Source: a bacterium
Lineage (GTDB): Bacteria > Patescibacteriota > Gracilibacteria > UBA1369 > GCA-2718715
Length of the DNA stretch: 9,808 bases
NCBI GenBank assembly: GCA_030426295.1
Contig: JAUHYY010000038.1
Span: forward strand, 1-9,808
Direction of reading: 5' to 3'
Part shown: in pieces, positions 1 through 6,490 of the stretch
How the letters are laid out: each line of letters starts with the position of its first letter
Position numbering within the stretch: the stretch's first letter is position 1
Translations under genes and position numbers: made by a program
Notes under the pieces: generated by a model
The model's input: only the letters and a program-made list of their open reading frames with translations
Databases searched by the model: none
What the model was told of the DNA's origin: nothing

Positions 1-8
1 ATTGAACA

Positions 9-50
9 TTCGAGCGGAGAGCTCGAAAGGATTCGGCAATGGTCGAATTC
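9..50. other. two tandem hairpins at the window edge
   Basis: Two adjacent inverted repeats lie in a stretch that looks richer in G+C than what follows. The first pairs 9-15 with 21-27 (7 bp, loop GGAGA). The second pairs 29-36 with 43-50 (8 bp including two G-T pairs, 6-nt loop). A weaker GGCT/AGCC pairing (51-54 with 69-72) follows. They could be the 3' part of a structured RNA or a transcript end belonging to a gene outside the window. No tRNA, tmRNA, RNase P or SRP RNA signature was recognised, and no T-run directly follows either stem, so a rho-independent terminator is not supported. Confidence 0.35.
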
Positions 51-142
51 GGCTTTCTGCTCACTACCAGCCTGTTCTTGCCATGTCTGTTTTTAATTCG
101 TGTTAGGAGTCTCGCTGAATTTTTAACTGAAGTCAAATATTT

Positions 143-172
143 TTGCCAGGCTGAAATTCATGGTACTATAAT
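143..172 (+). promoter_or_regulatory. sigma70-type promoter of the 190-690 gene
   Basis: A -35 box TTGCCA (143-148) and a perfect -10 box TATAAT (167-172) are separated by 18 bp. Transcription should begin near 179, leaving a leader of only about 11 nt before the ATG at 190, with no Shine-Dalgarno sequence. This supports 190 as the start of the downstream gene. Confidence 0.7.
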
Positions 173-189
173 CCCCTTAATAAATTTCT

Positions 190-690
190 ATGGTAAATAA
201 ACTAGTAATGGGTGCCGCACTAGCTTTAACTTTAACTGGCGGAGCCTGTGGAAAAACAATCGAAAAGAAACTTAATGACCAGATTGATTTTGGTGAGACC
301 CAACTTTCATGCGACACCGAAGGTAGAGAAAATTTAAGTTCAATAATTGTGGCAAGTATTCAAGATGTGCTAGATAAGTATGATGATCCTCGTGAAACTA
401 GCTGCCAAGAAGTGCAGGCGCTGCTTCGGGGTATAGGTCTTCGATTTGTAGACAATGCAAACGATGTAGACCTAGATAATGATGAGCTGACTGCGCAAAA
501 TGGTGTGCATATAGCTATGGATAAAAGCCGAGCCGAAACTGAAGGAGGTAGCTACAGATATCTAACTGTAACATTAACAACTCCACCGCTAGAAGACTTC
601 TTGCCTCTGGATATAGTGGTGTTTAATATGGCGTGTAATTTCAGAGAGATGAGTCTTGAGGAACTAGCTATGAGTGAAGATAGTCCTTAA
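190..690 (+). CDS. putative small lipoprotein, unknown function
   Basis: 166 aa; I do not recognise a family. The N-terminus looks like a short export signal: a Lys at residue 4, a hydrophobic run at 5-16, then GGAC with Cys20 as a possible lipidation site. The -3 residue is Gly rather than the usual Leu, so this is an imperfect lipobox. The rest is soluble and acidic, with three further cysteines (C41, C72, C149) that could form disulfides outside the membrane. An Asp-rich stretch lies at about 88-98. The start at 190 fits the promoter at 143-172 and puts the basic residue in front of the hydrophobic run; ATG at 208 would remove it. The TAA stop overlaps the stop of the convergent gene in the shared tetramer TTAA (687-690). 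The likely place is the outer face of the membrane; the role is unknown. Confidence 0.6.
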   Translation: MVNKLVMGAALALTLTGGACGKTIEKKLNDQIDFGETQLSCDTEGRENLSSIIVASIQDVLDKYDDPRETSCQEVQALLRGIGLRFVDNANDVDLDNDELTAQNGVHIAMDKSRAETEGGSYRYLTVTLTTPPLEDFLPLDIVVFNMACNFREMSLEELAMSEDSP

Positions 691-1856
691 GTCAGAATAT
701 CACCTAATGTCCCCTCTTCTTTCGCCTTTTTGATTTCCATTGCGATTCGTTCTCCGTATGAAACGTCACGACCGTATCTGTATTTTGTGTATGGTGTGTA
801 GGCTGTTCCTGGTGAACCTGGGATTCTCATTGATACGTCGAAGATTACGATTTCTTCTTTTCCTTCGAATGGAGCAACTGCACCTTGAAGTGCGAATGGT
901 CCGATGATTCCTGGAGCGCAGTGCTCTTTGGCTGCGGCTACGAATTTTTCTCCGGCTTCGAAAGCTTTCTCTATCAAAGATTCTTTTACTGTGCAGGTTA
1001 CGTGTCCGTTTTCTACCATAGATGGCTTATAGCCTGAATTAATGAGCGCTGTTTGTGTAACTGCGTCGAGTCTTAGGAATCCGTCTAAACTTGTTTGTCT
1101 TCTTGTGTCTGTTCCCATCAATTCGAGTTTGTCTGTAAGTGGTGAATAGAAGAAGTTGAAGTTTACTTGAGCTCCGATGATGAACTCTTCGATTACTGAA
1201 TTATCTAAGTCTTCTTTTAGGATTGTCCCCTTTTCCATTAGTTCTGATGATTTTATTTTGAATTCATCGGCAGAAAGGATTACGAAGAATGCACGTTCGT
1301 ATGATCTGTGTGCTTCGTTTACTTTTACGATAAGTGGAGTATTTGATTCTGCGAAATGAGATTCAAGTAGTTTGTGAGTTTCGTCATCGCTTAGATTTTG
1401 ACCACCTGGACGTACTATTTTGGGGATTCTGATTCCAGCTTGTTCGAGTAGCCAGTATTGATTATTCGGAATGTCTCTTTCCTCTTGTTTAAGCATTTCT
1501 CGAGTTCCGAAGATTGGTACTTCAAAGTCGTTTTCGATTTCGTTAAAGTCGCAGTATACCCAGAAGTATCTGTTGTGAATGAATACTGTATTTAGGTCTT
1601 GAAGTTCTTTTTGAACCGACGGTTTTGTAATATCTGAGAATTTGTCGACTAGGATTATGTTACCTACGCATCCAGTTTCACCTGTGTTTTTGTAGTATTC
1701 TGTGTAGGTTTTCTCACGCCCTTTTTGGCAAACTGCAACAGTGTCGAATCCAAGTGCTTTTGCTCCAGCGCAAACGTCTAAAGCGCTATGGCCTCCGAGT
1801 ACACCAATTGTGATGTTGTCTTTGTCATAGTTTTGAAGGATGTGTGAGATGTCCAT
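687..1856 (-). CDS. divergent PurP-like ATP-grasp paralogue
   Basis: 389 aa, about 50 longer than its neighbour and collinear with PurP, the archaeal formate-dependent AICAR ligase. Family landmarks survive in altered form: GGHSAL (21-26, for GSHTAL), KGRE (45-48), IHNRYF (93-98, for PHGTF), GTDTRRQTSLDG (248-259, for the DKRYESN region), KESL (291-294) and FDVSMR (339-344, for FEISAR). The glycine-rich ATP-grasp loop, KFHGAHGGKGYF in the neighbour, is here KVNEAHRSYERAF (178-190) with every glycine gone. The Thr-Asn after FEISAR is replaced by a PGSPG segment (346-350). ATP-dependent AICAR formylation by this protein alone is therefore doubtful. The start codon shares one base with the stop of the upstream purP (TAATG), so translation is probably coupled and a complex with PurP is plausible. 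It could instead be a ligase for another substrate. Family assignment is fairly sure; function is open. Confidence 0.75.
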   Translation of the reverse strand: MDISHILQNYDKDNITIGVLGGHSALDVCAGAKALGFDTVAVCQKGREKTYTEYYKNTGETGCVGNIILVDKFSDITKPSVQKELQDLNTVFIHNRYFWVYCDFNEIENDFEVPIFGTREMLKQEERDIPNNQYWLLEQAGIRIPKIVRPGGQNLSDDETHKLLESHFAESNTPLIVKVNEAHRSYERAFFVILSADEFKIKSSELMEKGTILKEDLDNSVIEEFIIGAQVNFNFFYSPLTDKLELMGTDTRRQTSLDGFLRLDAVTQTALINSGYKPSMVENGHVTCTVKESLIEKAFEAGEKFVAAAKEHCAPGIIGPFALQGAVAPFEGKEEIVIFDVSMRIPGSPGTAYTPYTKYRYGRDVSYGERIAMEIKKAKEEGTLGDILT

Positions 1857-2872
1857 TAGTCGATGATTAAGTCTAGTTTGTTTTGTTCGATTCCCTCTTT
1901 GATGTCTCTGGCGATTCTTCTACCTGTAGACATTGGTTCGTCGTATCTAAGGTCTGTGTAAGGTGAACCGTTTATGAATGGATTTGTTCCGGCTACGATT
2001 CTAGCTGAGATTTCGAAAACGTAATAGTTTAAGTTTGTATCAACAATTCCTTCTAAACAGAATGAACCAAATAGTCCTTTGGGAGTGATTTTTCTTGAAG
2101 CGTCTACAACTCCATCACCAAGTTCGAAGAAGTAAGGTAGTAGTGATTCTCTTACAACTAGAGGAATGTTACCAGTAATTGTATAGCTGGTTTGAATACC
2201 CACTTCGATTTGGTCTTTGGCAGCGATTCTACCAATTGAATCTGCATTTGATTCGTAACGTTTATCGAAACTCATGATTTCTAGTTCGTCGTTTACTGGT
2301 GAGTAGAAGTAATGAGCGTAAAGTGGTACACCAACGATGTACTCTTGAATTACGTAATCATCGTCACCTTCGTAATCTTTAATTCTTTCTTCAAATTCAG
2401 CTGGAGTATTAGCAATGAAATAACCTTTACCACCATGTGCTCCATGAAATTTGATAATTACTGGTCTGTCTATGTCTTTATGATTTTCGAAAATCTTTGG
2501 GAGCTTAAGACCTGCATCTTTGAGCCATTTTCTTTCCATAGTTCTGTCTGATTCCCATTCAAGGATGTCTTTTGATCCGTAGTACATTGCTTTAGTTTCT
2601 GAAACTTTTTCATGACCTAAAACTGAAACGAATGTTCCGTGAGGGATCATGATTGCATTCTTTTCTATAAGCTGTTTTTCGATTTCGTCGTACTCAGCTT
2701 TTAAGTCATCGAATAAGATGATTTCGTCAGCAACTTTATAACTTTCGTATACTCTTTCACGTCCACGTTGGCATACACAAATTGTTTTGAAGCCTTCTTG
2801 CTTGGCTCCTTTTAGGATTTGTAAAGCCGTGTGGCTTCCGATTGTTGCGATAGCGTAATCTTGGAAGTTCAT
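1856..2872 (-). CDS. purP: formate-dependent AICAR ligase PurP
   Basis: 338 aa. PurP (5-formaminoimidazole-4-carboxamide ribonucleotide synthetase) is an ATP-grasp enzyme that joins formate to AICAR using ATP, the archaeal alternative to the folate-dependent step. Conserved motifs are intact: IGSHTALQILKGAK (11-24), PHGTF (77-81), the glycine-rich ATP-grasp loop KFHGAHGGKGYFIA (141-154), EYIVG (177-181), HYFYSP (187-192), DKRYESN (203-209), ITGNIPLVVRESLLP (232-246) and FEISARIVAGTN (286-297). From memory these closely follow the characterised Methanocaldococcus enzyme, and the length is only slightly shorter. The cytoplasmic product would feed the cyclohydrolase half of the PurH encoded nearby. 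A promoter at 2895-2923 gives a leader of about 16 nt without a Shine-Dalgarno sequence. The stop overlaps the start of the diverged paralogue as TAATG. Confidence 0.9.
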   Translation of the reverse strand: MNFQDYAIATIGSHTALQILKGAKQEGFKTICVCQRGRERVYESYKVADEIILFDDLKAEYDEIEKQLIEKNAIMIPHGTFVSVLGHEKVSETKAMYYGSKDILEWESDRTMERKWLKDAGLKLPKIFENHKDIDRPVIIKFHGAHGGKGYFIANTPAEFEERIKDYEGDDDYVIQEYIVGVPLYAHYFYSPVNDELEIMSFDKRYESNADSIGRIAAKDQIEVGIQTSYTITGNIPLVVRESLLPYFFELGDGVVDASRKITPKGLFGSFCLEGIVDTNLNYYVFEISARIVAGTNPFINGSPYTDLRYDEPMSTGRRIARDIKEGIEQNKLDLIID

Positions 2873-2894
2873 AATTTGGAGTATATTTTCGATG

Positions 2895-2923
2895 ATAATA
2901 CAAAAGAAGTCAGGCTTTGTCTA
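2895..2923 (-). promoter_or_regulatory. promoter of the purP pair
   Basis: On the minus strand TAGACA (2918-2923) and TATTAT (2895-2900) are 17 bp apart. The predicted start near 2888 gives a leader of about 16 nt before the ATG at 2872. The -35 box overlaps the stop codon of uppP, so the purP pair can be transcribed on its own even if uppP transcripts read through. Confidence 0.6.
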
Positions 2924-3706
2924 GAGAATCACAATATGACCAATTATTGATAGCACGATTAAGTAACCTGCGAACCAATAAAGACTGTGTTTTTCGTATA
3001 ACTTCATAAGAACCTTAATTGAGAAGTATCCACTAAATAAGGCTGCTATGAAACCTGCAAAGTATTCTCCGTACTGGAAAGTCTGAGTTGAAACTGCTGC
3101 ATCCATTGCTGTGAATACTCCTGCTCCTGCTATTGCTGGGATTGCTAGTAAGAAAGAAAACTCAGCTGCTTTAACTCTGTCGAGTTTGTTCATGAGACCC
3201 ATTGCTAGTGTTGATCCTGATCTTGATATCCCAGGTATCAAAGCGAATGCTTGAGCTACACCAATTATGAATCCTCTTTTTACTGTAAGCTCGTCGTCTA
3301 CCATTCTAGTTGAATACATTTCAGCGAATATGAAGTAAACACCCGTTACCAACATTGCTTTAAGTACAATGCTAGTGCTGTTAAATGCTTCTGTGATGAG
3401 ATCTTTGAATAATAAAGCTGCAAGAACTGCAGGGATAGTACCAATCACAATTGCCCAGAAAAGTCTCAATTGCTCTGGATCTCTTTTGAGTACTCCTTTA
3501 ATGAGCTTTAAGATCTGTTTTCTAAAATAAAAAAGTACTGCCACTAAAGTTGCGATGTGAACAAGTACATTGAAGTAAAAGAATTCCCCATCCTCAAGGC
3601 CAAACATTTGTTCGCCAAGAACTAGATGACCTGATGACGAGATAGGGAAAAATTCAGTTATCCCCTGAAGGATACCGAGGACAATAGCTTCGAAGTAAGA
3701 GAGCAT
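2921..3706 (-). CDS. uppP: undecaprenyl-diphosphatase UppP (BacA)
   Basis: 261 aa, a normal length for the BacA/UppP family. This integral membrane enzyme removes one phosphate from undecaprenyl diphosphate, so that the lipid carrier can be reused for peptidoglycan and surface glycan synthesis. Both signature regions are complete: GILQGITEFFPISSSGHLVL (11-30), containing Glu18, the SSS run and His27, and PGISRSGSTLAMGL (158-171) with Arg162. Several hydrophobic membrane segments follow the family pattern, for example at 45-61, 83-100, 115-130, 183-200 and 243-260. It lies between purH and the purP pair on the same strand, with its own weak promoter candidate. Nothing links it to purines, so it is probably a neighbour by position only. 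Its envelope partners are the M23 and ligase-like genes further along. Confidence 0.95.
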   Translation of the reverse strand: MLSYFEAIVLGILQGITEFFPISSSGHLVLGEQMFGLEDGEFFYFNVLVHIATLVAVLFYFRKQILKLIKGVLKRDPEQLRLFWAIVIGTIPAVLAALLFKDLITEAFNSTSIVLKAMLVTGVYFIFAEMYSTRMVDDELTVKRGFIIGVAQAFALIPGISRSGSTLAMGLMNKLDRVKAAEFSFLLAIPAIAGAGVFTAMDAAVSTQTFQYGEYFAGFIAALFSGYFSIKVLMKLYEKHSLYWFAGYLIVLSIIGHIVIL

Positions 3707-3725
3707 TAGTTTAAGGGTAAGATTA

Positions 3726-3755
3726 ATATTAAGATTTCTTAGCGGATGGTCTTAA
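3726..3755 (-). promoter_or_regulatory. weak promoter candidate of uppP
   Basis: On the minus strand TTAAGA (3750-3755) and TAATAT (3726-3731) are 18 bp apart, with about 19 nt from the -10 box to the ATG at 3706. That matches the short-leader layout of the other genes, but each box fits the consensus at only four of six positions. No convincing terminator follows purH, so read-through from purH is also possible. Confidence 0.3.
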
Positions 3756-3788
3756 TATAACAGAAGATTAACTATTAGCCATTAGCTA

Positions 3789-5342
3789 TTAATGCCTAAA
3801 ACTTCTTAGTCCAGTGAATACCATTGAGATTCCGAGTTCGTCTGCACGAGTGATTACTTCTTCGTCGCGGATTGATCCTCCTGGTTGAATAATTGCTGTT
3901 ACTCCAGCAGCTTCTGCTTCTTCTACTCCGTCTGGGAATGGGAAGAATGCATCTGAAGCCATAACTGAGCCTGGGATCTTGTCGCCTCCTTTCTTTCGGC
4001 CGATGAATACTGCGTCCACTCTAGACATTTGACCGGCTCCTATACCTGTAACTACTTTGTTACCTTGGTTGTCTACTTTAGCGAAGATTACTGCGTTTGA
4101 TTTAACATGCTTAACAACTTTTGATGCGAACAGCATTGCTTGAGTTTCTTTGTCAGTAGGTTGTTCTTTAGTTACAACTTTTAGGTCTTCTTTGTTCACT
4201 ACAGATGTATCAGCTGATTGAATCAAAATTCCACCTGCTACCTTTTTGATGTCTCGTCTTTCAGTATCTTTCTTGAGTTCTCCGAGTTCTAGGATTCTTA
4301 GGTTTTGTCTTTCTTGTAGTCTCTTTAGTGTTGATTCTTCGAATCTTGGTGCACAGATAATTTCGATGAATAGTTTGTTGTTCTCAATGTAGTCTACGAT
4401 CTCGTCGTTAACTGGTCGGTTTACTGCAATTACAGAACCGAATGCAGAAAGTGGGTCAACTCCGTGTGAAAGCTGGAATGCTTTTGCGATTTCGTCTGAA
4501 GTGGCTACCCCACATGGGTTATTGTGCTTAATGAAGACCACAGCTGGCTCTTCGAATTCTTTTACAAGTTCAATTGCAGAGTTTGCGTCAACTATGTTGT
4601 TGAATGAAAGGACTTTTCCTCCGTGCTGTATTGCGTTGGTGATATTTGAGTCTTCGTTATCTGGGTTTTTGAAGAATGCAGCTTTTTGATGTGGATTCTC
4701 ACCGTATCTAAGAGATCTAACTTTTTCGTAATGAAGATCTAAGAACTCTGGGAGATCACATACTTTTCTAAAGAAGTTATTTATAGCTTGATCATATTCT
4801 TTTGTTCTTTCGAAAGTTTTGCATGCGAGTTTTTGTCGAGTTTCGATTGAGATTTCGTTGTAGTTATTTAGTTCTTCGATAATTGGGTCGTAATCTTTTG
4901 GATCGGTTACCACTACTACGTGTCTGTGATTTTTAGCAGCTGATCTAAGCATTGATGGTCCACCAATGTCTATGTTCTCAATGATTTGATCAGTTGAAGA
5001 TTCTGGGTTTGCAGCTACTTTTTCAAATGGGTAAAGATTCACTACAACCATGTCGATCCATTCTACCTCGTTGTCTGCTGCGGCTTTTACATGTTCTTCT
5101 TTGTCTCTATCCCCTAGGATTGCACCATGAATTTTTGGATGAAGCGTTTTAACTCTTCCATCCATCATTTCTGGGAAACCAGTATAGTCACTAACTTGTG
5201 TAACTTTAAGATCGGCCTTTTCAAGTTCTTTGAAAGTTCCGCCAGTAGATAAAATTTCGTACCCTAGATCTTGTAATTGTTTTGCGAATTCAACAATTCC
5301 TGTTTTATCTGATACGCTTATTAGTGCCCTTTTGGGAGACAT
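3789..5342 (-). CDS. purH: bifunctional AICAR transformylase / IMP cyclohydrolase PurH
   Basis: 517 aa, the usual length of the bifunctional enzyme that carries out the last two steps of IMP synthesis in the cytoplasm. The N-terminal cyclohydrolase (MGS-like) half shows SVSDKTG (9-15), STGGT (32-36), GRVKTLHPKIHG (62-73), NLYPFE (102-107) and IGGPSMLRSAAKNH (126-139). The C-terminal transformylase half, which uses 10-formyl-tetrahydrofolate, shows LRYGENPHQ (211-219), IKHNNPCGVA (271-280) with the catalytic Lys-His pair, GAGQMSRVDA (435-444), SDAFFPFPD (463-471) and QPGGSIRD (486-493). Nothing essential appears lost, so a folate-dependent route coexists with the PurP route encoded about 1 kb downstream. 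The ATG at 5342 fits a strong promoter with a leader of about 16 nt and no Shine-Dalgarno sequence. Confidence 0.97.
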   Translation of the reverse strand: MSPKRALISVSDKTGIVEFAKQLQDLGYEILSTGGTFKELEKADLKVTQVSDYTGFPEMMDGRVKTLHPKIHGAILGDRDKEEHVKAAADNEVEWIDMVVVNLYPFEKVAANPESSTDQIIENIDIGGPSMLRSAAKNHRHVVVVTDPKDYDPIIEELNNYNEISIETRQKLACKTFERTKEYDQAINNFFRKVCDLPEFLDLHYEKVRSLRYGENPHQKAAFFKNPDNEDSNITNAIQHGGKVLSFNNIVDANSAIELVKEFEEPAVVFIKHNNPCGVATSDEIAKAFQLSHGVDPLSAFGSVIAVNRPVNDEIVDYIENNKLFIEIICAPRFEESTLKRLQERQNLRILELGELKKDTERRDIKKVAGGILIQSADTSVVNKEDLKVVTKEQPTDKETQAMLFASKVVKHVKSNAVIFAKVDNQGNKVVTGIGAGQMSRVDAVFIGRKKGGDKIPGSVMASDAFFPFPDGVEEAEAAGVTAIIQPGGSIRDEEVITRADELGISMVFTGLRSFRH

Positions 5343-5369
5343 AAATGCTTGTTAAAAGCTTTAGCATTT
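5343..5369. promoter_or_regulatory. inverted repeat across the purH -10 box and leader
   Basis: AAATGCT (5343-5349) and AGCATTT (5363-5369) form a perfect 7-bp inverted repeat with a 13-nt centre that contains the palindrome AAAGCTTT (5355-5362). The right half covers most of the purH -10 box and the left half touches the start codon. It could be a repressor site able to block purH. Because it begins upstream of the predicted start site, a leader hairpin is less likely. Confidence 0.35.
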
Positions 5370-5393
5370 TAAACAGATGATTTTGTTTGTCAA
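5366..5393 (-). promoter_or_regulatory. sigma70-type promoter of purH
   Basis: On the minus strand a perfect -35 box TTGACA (5388-5393) and TAAAAT (5366-5371) are 16 bp apart. Transcription should start near 5359, about 16 nt before the ATG. This is the clearest minus-strand promoter in the window. Confidence 0.7.
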
Positions 5394-5399
5394 TCCGTG

Positions 5400-5405
5400 T
5401 AAAAT
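5400..5405 (+). promoter_or_regulatory. possible -10 box of the capA-family gene
   Basis: TAAAAT lies 26 nt before the GTG start at 5432, in the 89-bp divergent space shared with purH. I see no good -35 partner at 16-18 bp, so this is only a candidate. Confidence 0.3.
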
Positions 5406-5431
5406 GGTTTTGCCTTATTTAACTTGATCTA

Positions 5432-6490
5432 GTGAAAAAATTTGGAGTAATAACTGTCATCTTTTTTGCGCTATTAATTGCTTTAAGTACGACTTCATTT
5501 GTGCCTGTGCCTATTGAAGCTGGATTTAATAAATTTATTCCAGAAGTGAAAAAGCCAGTCACTATGTTTATGAGTGGAGATATAATGCTTGGTCGTTATG
5601 TTGAGACCTTGATGAAACGAGAGGGTGACGATTATCCCTTTGAGGCAATAAAAGAAGTTTATGTAGAAAGTGATTTAGTTTTTGGAAATCTAGAAGGTCC
5701 GATCAGAACTAATCATTTTCAGACGCCTGATAACACAATGGTTTTCTCTTTTAGACCTGAAACTGGTGAGATATTAAGCCGGAATGGATTCAACATAATG
5801 ACTCTGGCAAATAATCATACTTTTGATAAGGCTCAAGAAGGACTTGATGAGACTCAGCAATATCTGACTGATGCTGGGATCGATTATTTTGGTCATCCTA
5901 AAGATGTTGCAGATGTGCTTGAGAAAGAAGTCAATGGGCATGATTTAGTTTTTATTGGGTTGCATGATACTTTCTTGAATGATTTAGATCGAGGTGCTGC
6001 TTTGACTCTTGTTCGTGATTATAAGGAGCAGAAGAAATTTGTGATGGTGAGTATTCATTGGGGTGCTGAGTATAAGCTTGTATCAAATAGCACACAGCAA
6101 GATTTTGCTCGTGATTTAGTAAATTATGGAGCTGATGTTGTAATAGGGCATCATCCACATGTAGTGCAAGAGATAGAAGAGTATAATGGGAGTTTAATCT
6201 TCTACTCTCTTGGGAATTTTATTTTTGATCAGTATTTTTCTAAAGATACACAACAAGGTTTAGCGCTTGAAATGACTATTGAGAAAAACAAGCTCGGGTT
6301 TGAGCTGATCCCAGTTGATATAATTCGAAGTCAGCCAATTGTTATGGAAGACGATAAAGAGTTCCTGCTTGAACTAGCTGATAGAAGTAGTGAATCAATC
6401 AAGCTTGATATTCTTAATAAGCAGATTGAGCTAAAGAGAAAAACTAAGGCAGATCTTTTCCCCCTTTCGAACACGGATTACAGCTTATAA
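5432..6490 (+). CDS. CapA family exported metallophosphatase-like protein
   Basis: 352 aa, starting with GTG. The N-terminus (KK, then a hydrophobic run at 5-20) is a signal peptide or membrane anchor, so the body should lie outside the cytoplasm. The rest is the PGA_cap/CapA fold, related to calcineurin-like metallophosphatases: SGDIMLGR (48-55), FGNLEGP (84-90), LANNH (125-129), SIHWGAEY (207-214), IGHHPHVVQ (238-246) and YSLGNFIFD (258-266). The Asp, Asn and His residues in these motifs are the expected metal ligands. The family is named for capsule polyglutamate synthesis, but most members have no proven substrate and no capB or capC is present here. A role in envelope or extracellular polymer metabolism is an inference. 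Its last 47 bp overlap yidD on the other strand, so the C-terminal tail (about 338-352) is encoded antisense to conserved YidD codons. Confidence 0.88.
   Translation: MKKFGVITVIFFALLIALSTTSFVPVPIEAGFNKFIPEVKKPVTMFMSGDIMLGRYVETLMKREGDDYPFEAIKEVYVESDLVFGNLEGPIRTNHFQTPDNTMVFSFRPETGEILSRNGFNIMTLANNHTFDKAQEGLDETQQYLTDAGIDYFGHPKDVADVLEKEVNGHDLVFIGLHDTFLNDLDRGAALTLVRDYKEQKKFVMVSIHWGAEYKLVSNSTQQDFARDLVNYGADVVIGHHPHVVQEIEEYNGSLIFYSLGNFIFDQYFSKDTQQGLALEMTIEKNKLGFELIPVDIIRSQPIVMEDDKEFLLELADRSSESIKLDILNKQIELKRKTKADLFPLSNTDYSL

Noticed and set aside
1..90. Possible tRNA, because GGTCGAATTC resembles a T-loop
   Set aside because: No acceptor stem, anticodon arm or D arm could be arranged around it on either strand.
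39..200. 53-codon plus-strand frame with a hydrophobic start
   Set aside because: No ribosome binding site or promoter serves it, it runs through the hairpins and the promoter of the next gene, and its C-terminal half does not look protein-like.
3774..3790. Tandem ATTAGC-like repeats after purH, considered as a repeat array or terminator
   Set aside because: There are only two and a half short AT-rich copies, with no stable stem and no T-run.
1856..5342. purH, uppP and purP as one purine operon
   Set aside because: purH and purP have separate promoters with short leaders, and uppP belongs to envelope metabolism. Read-through may occur, but a single dedicated operon is not shown.
5952..6158. 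68-codon minus-strand frame inside the capA-family gene
   Set aside because: It lies wholly opposite conserved CapA motifs, has a skewed His/Gln-rich composition typical of antisense frames, and shows no start signals.
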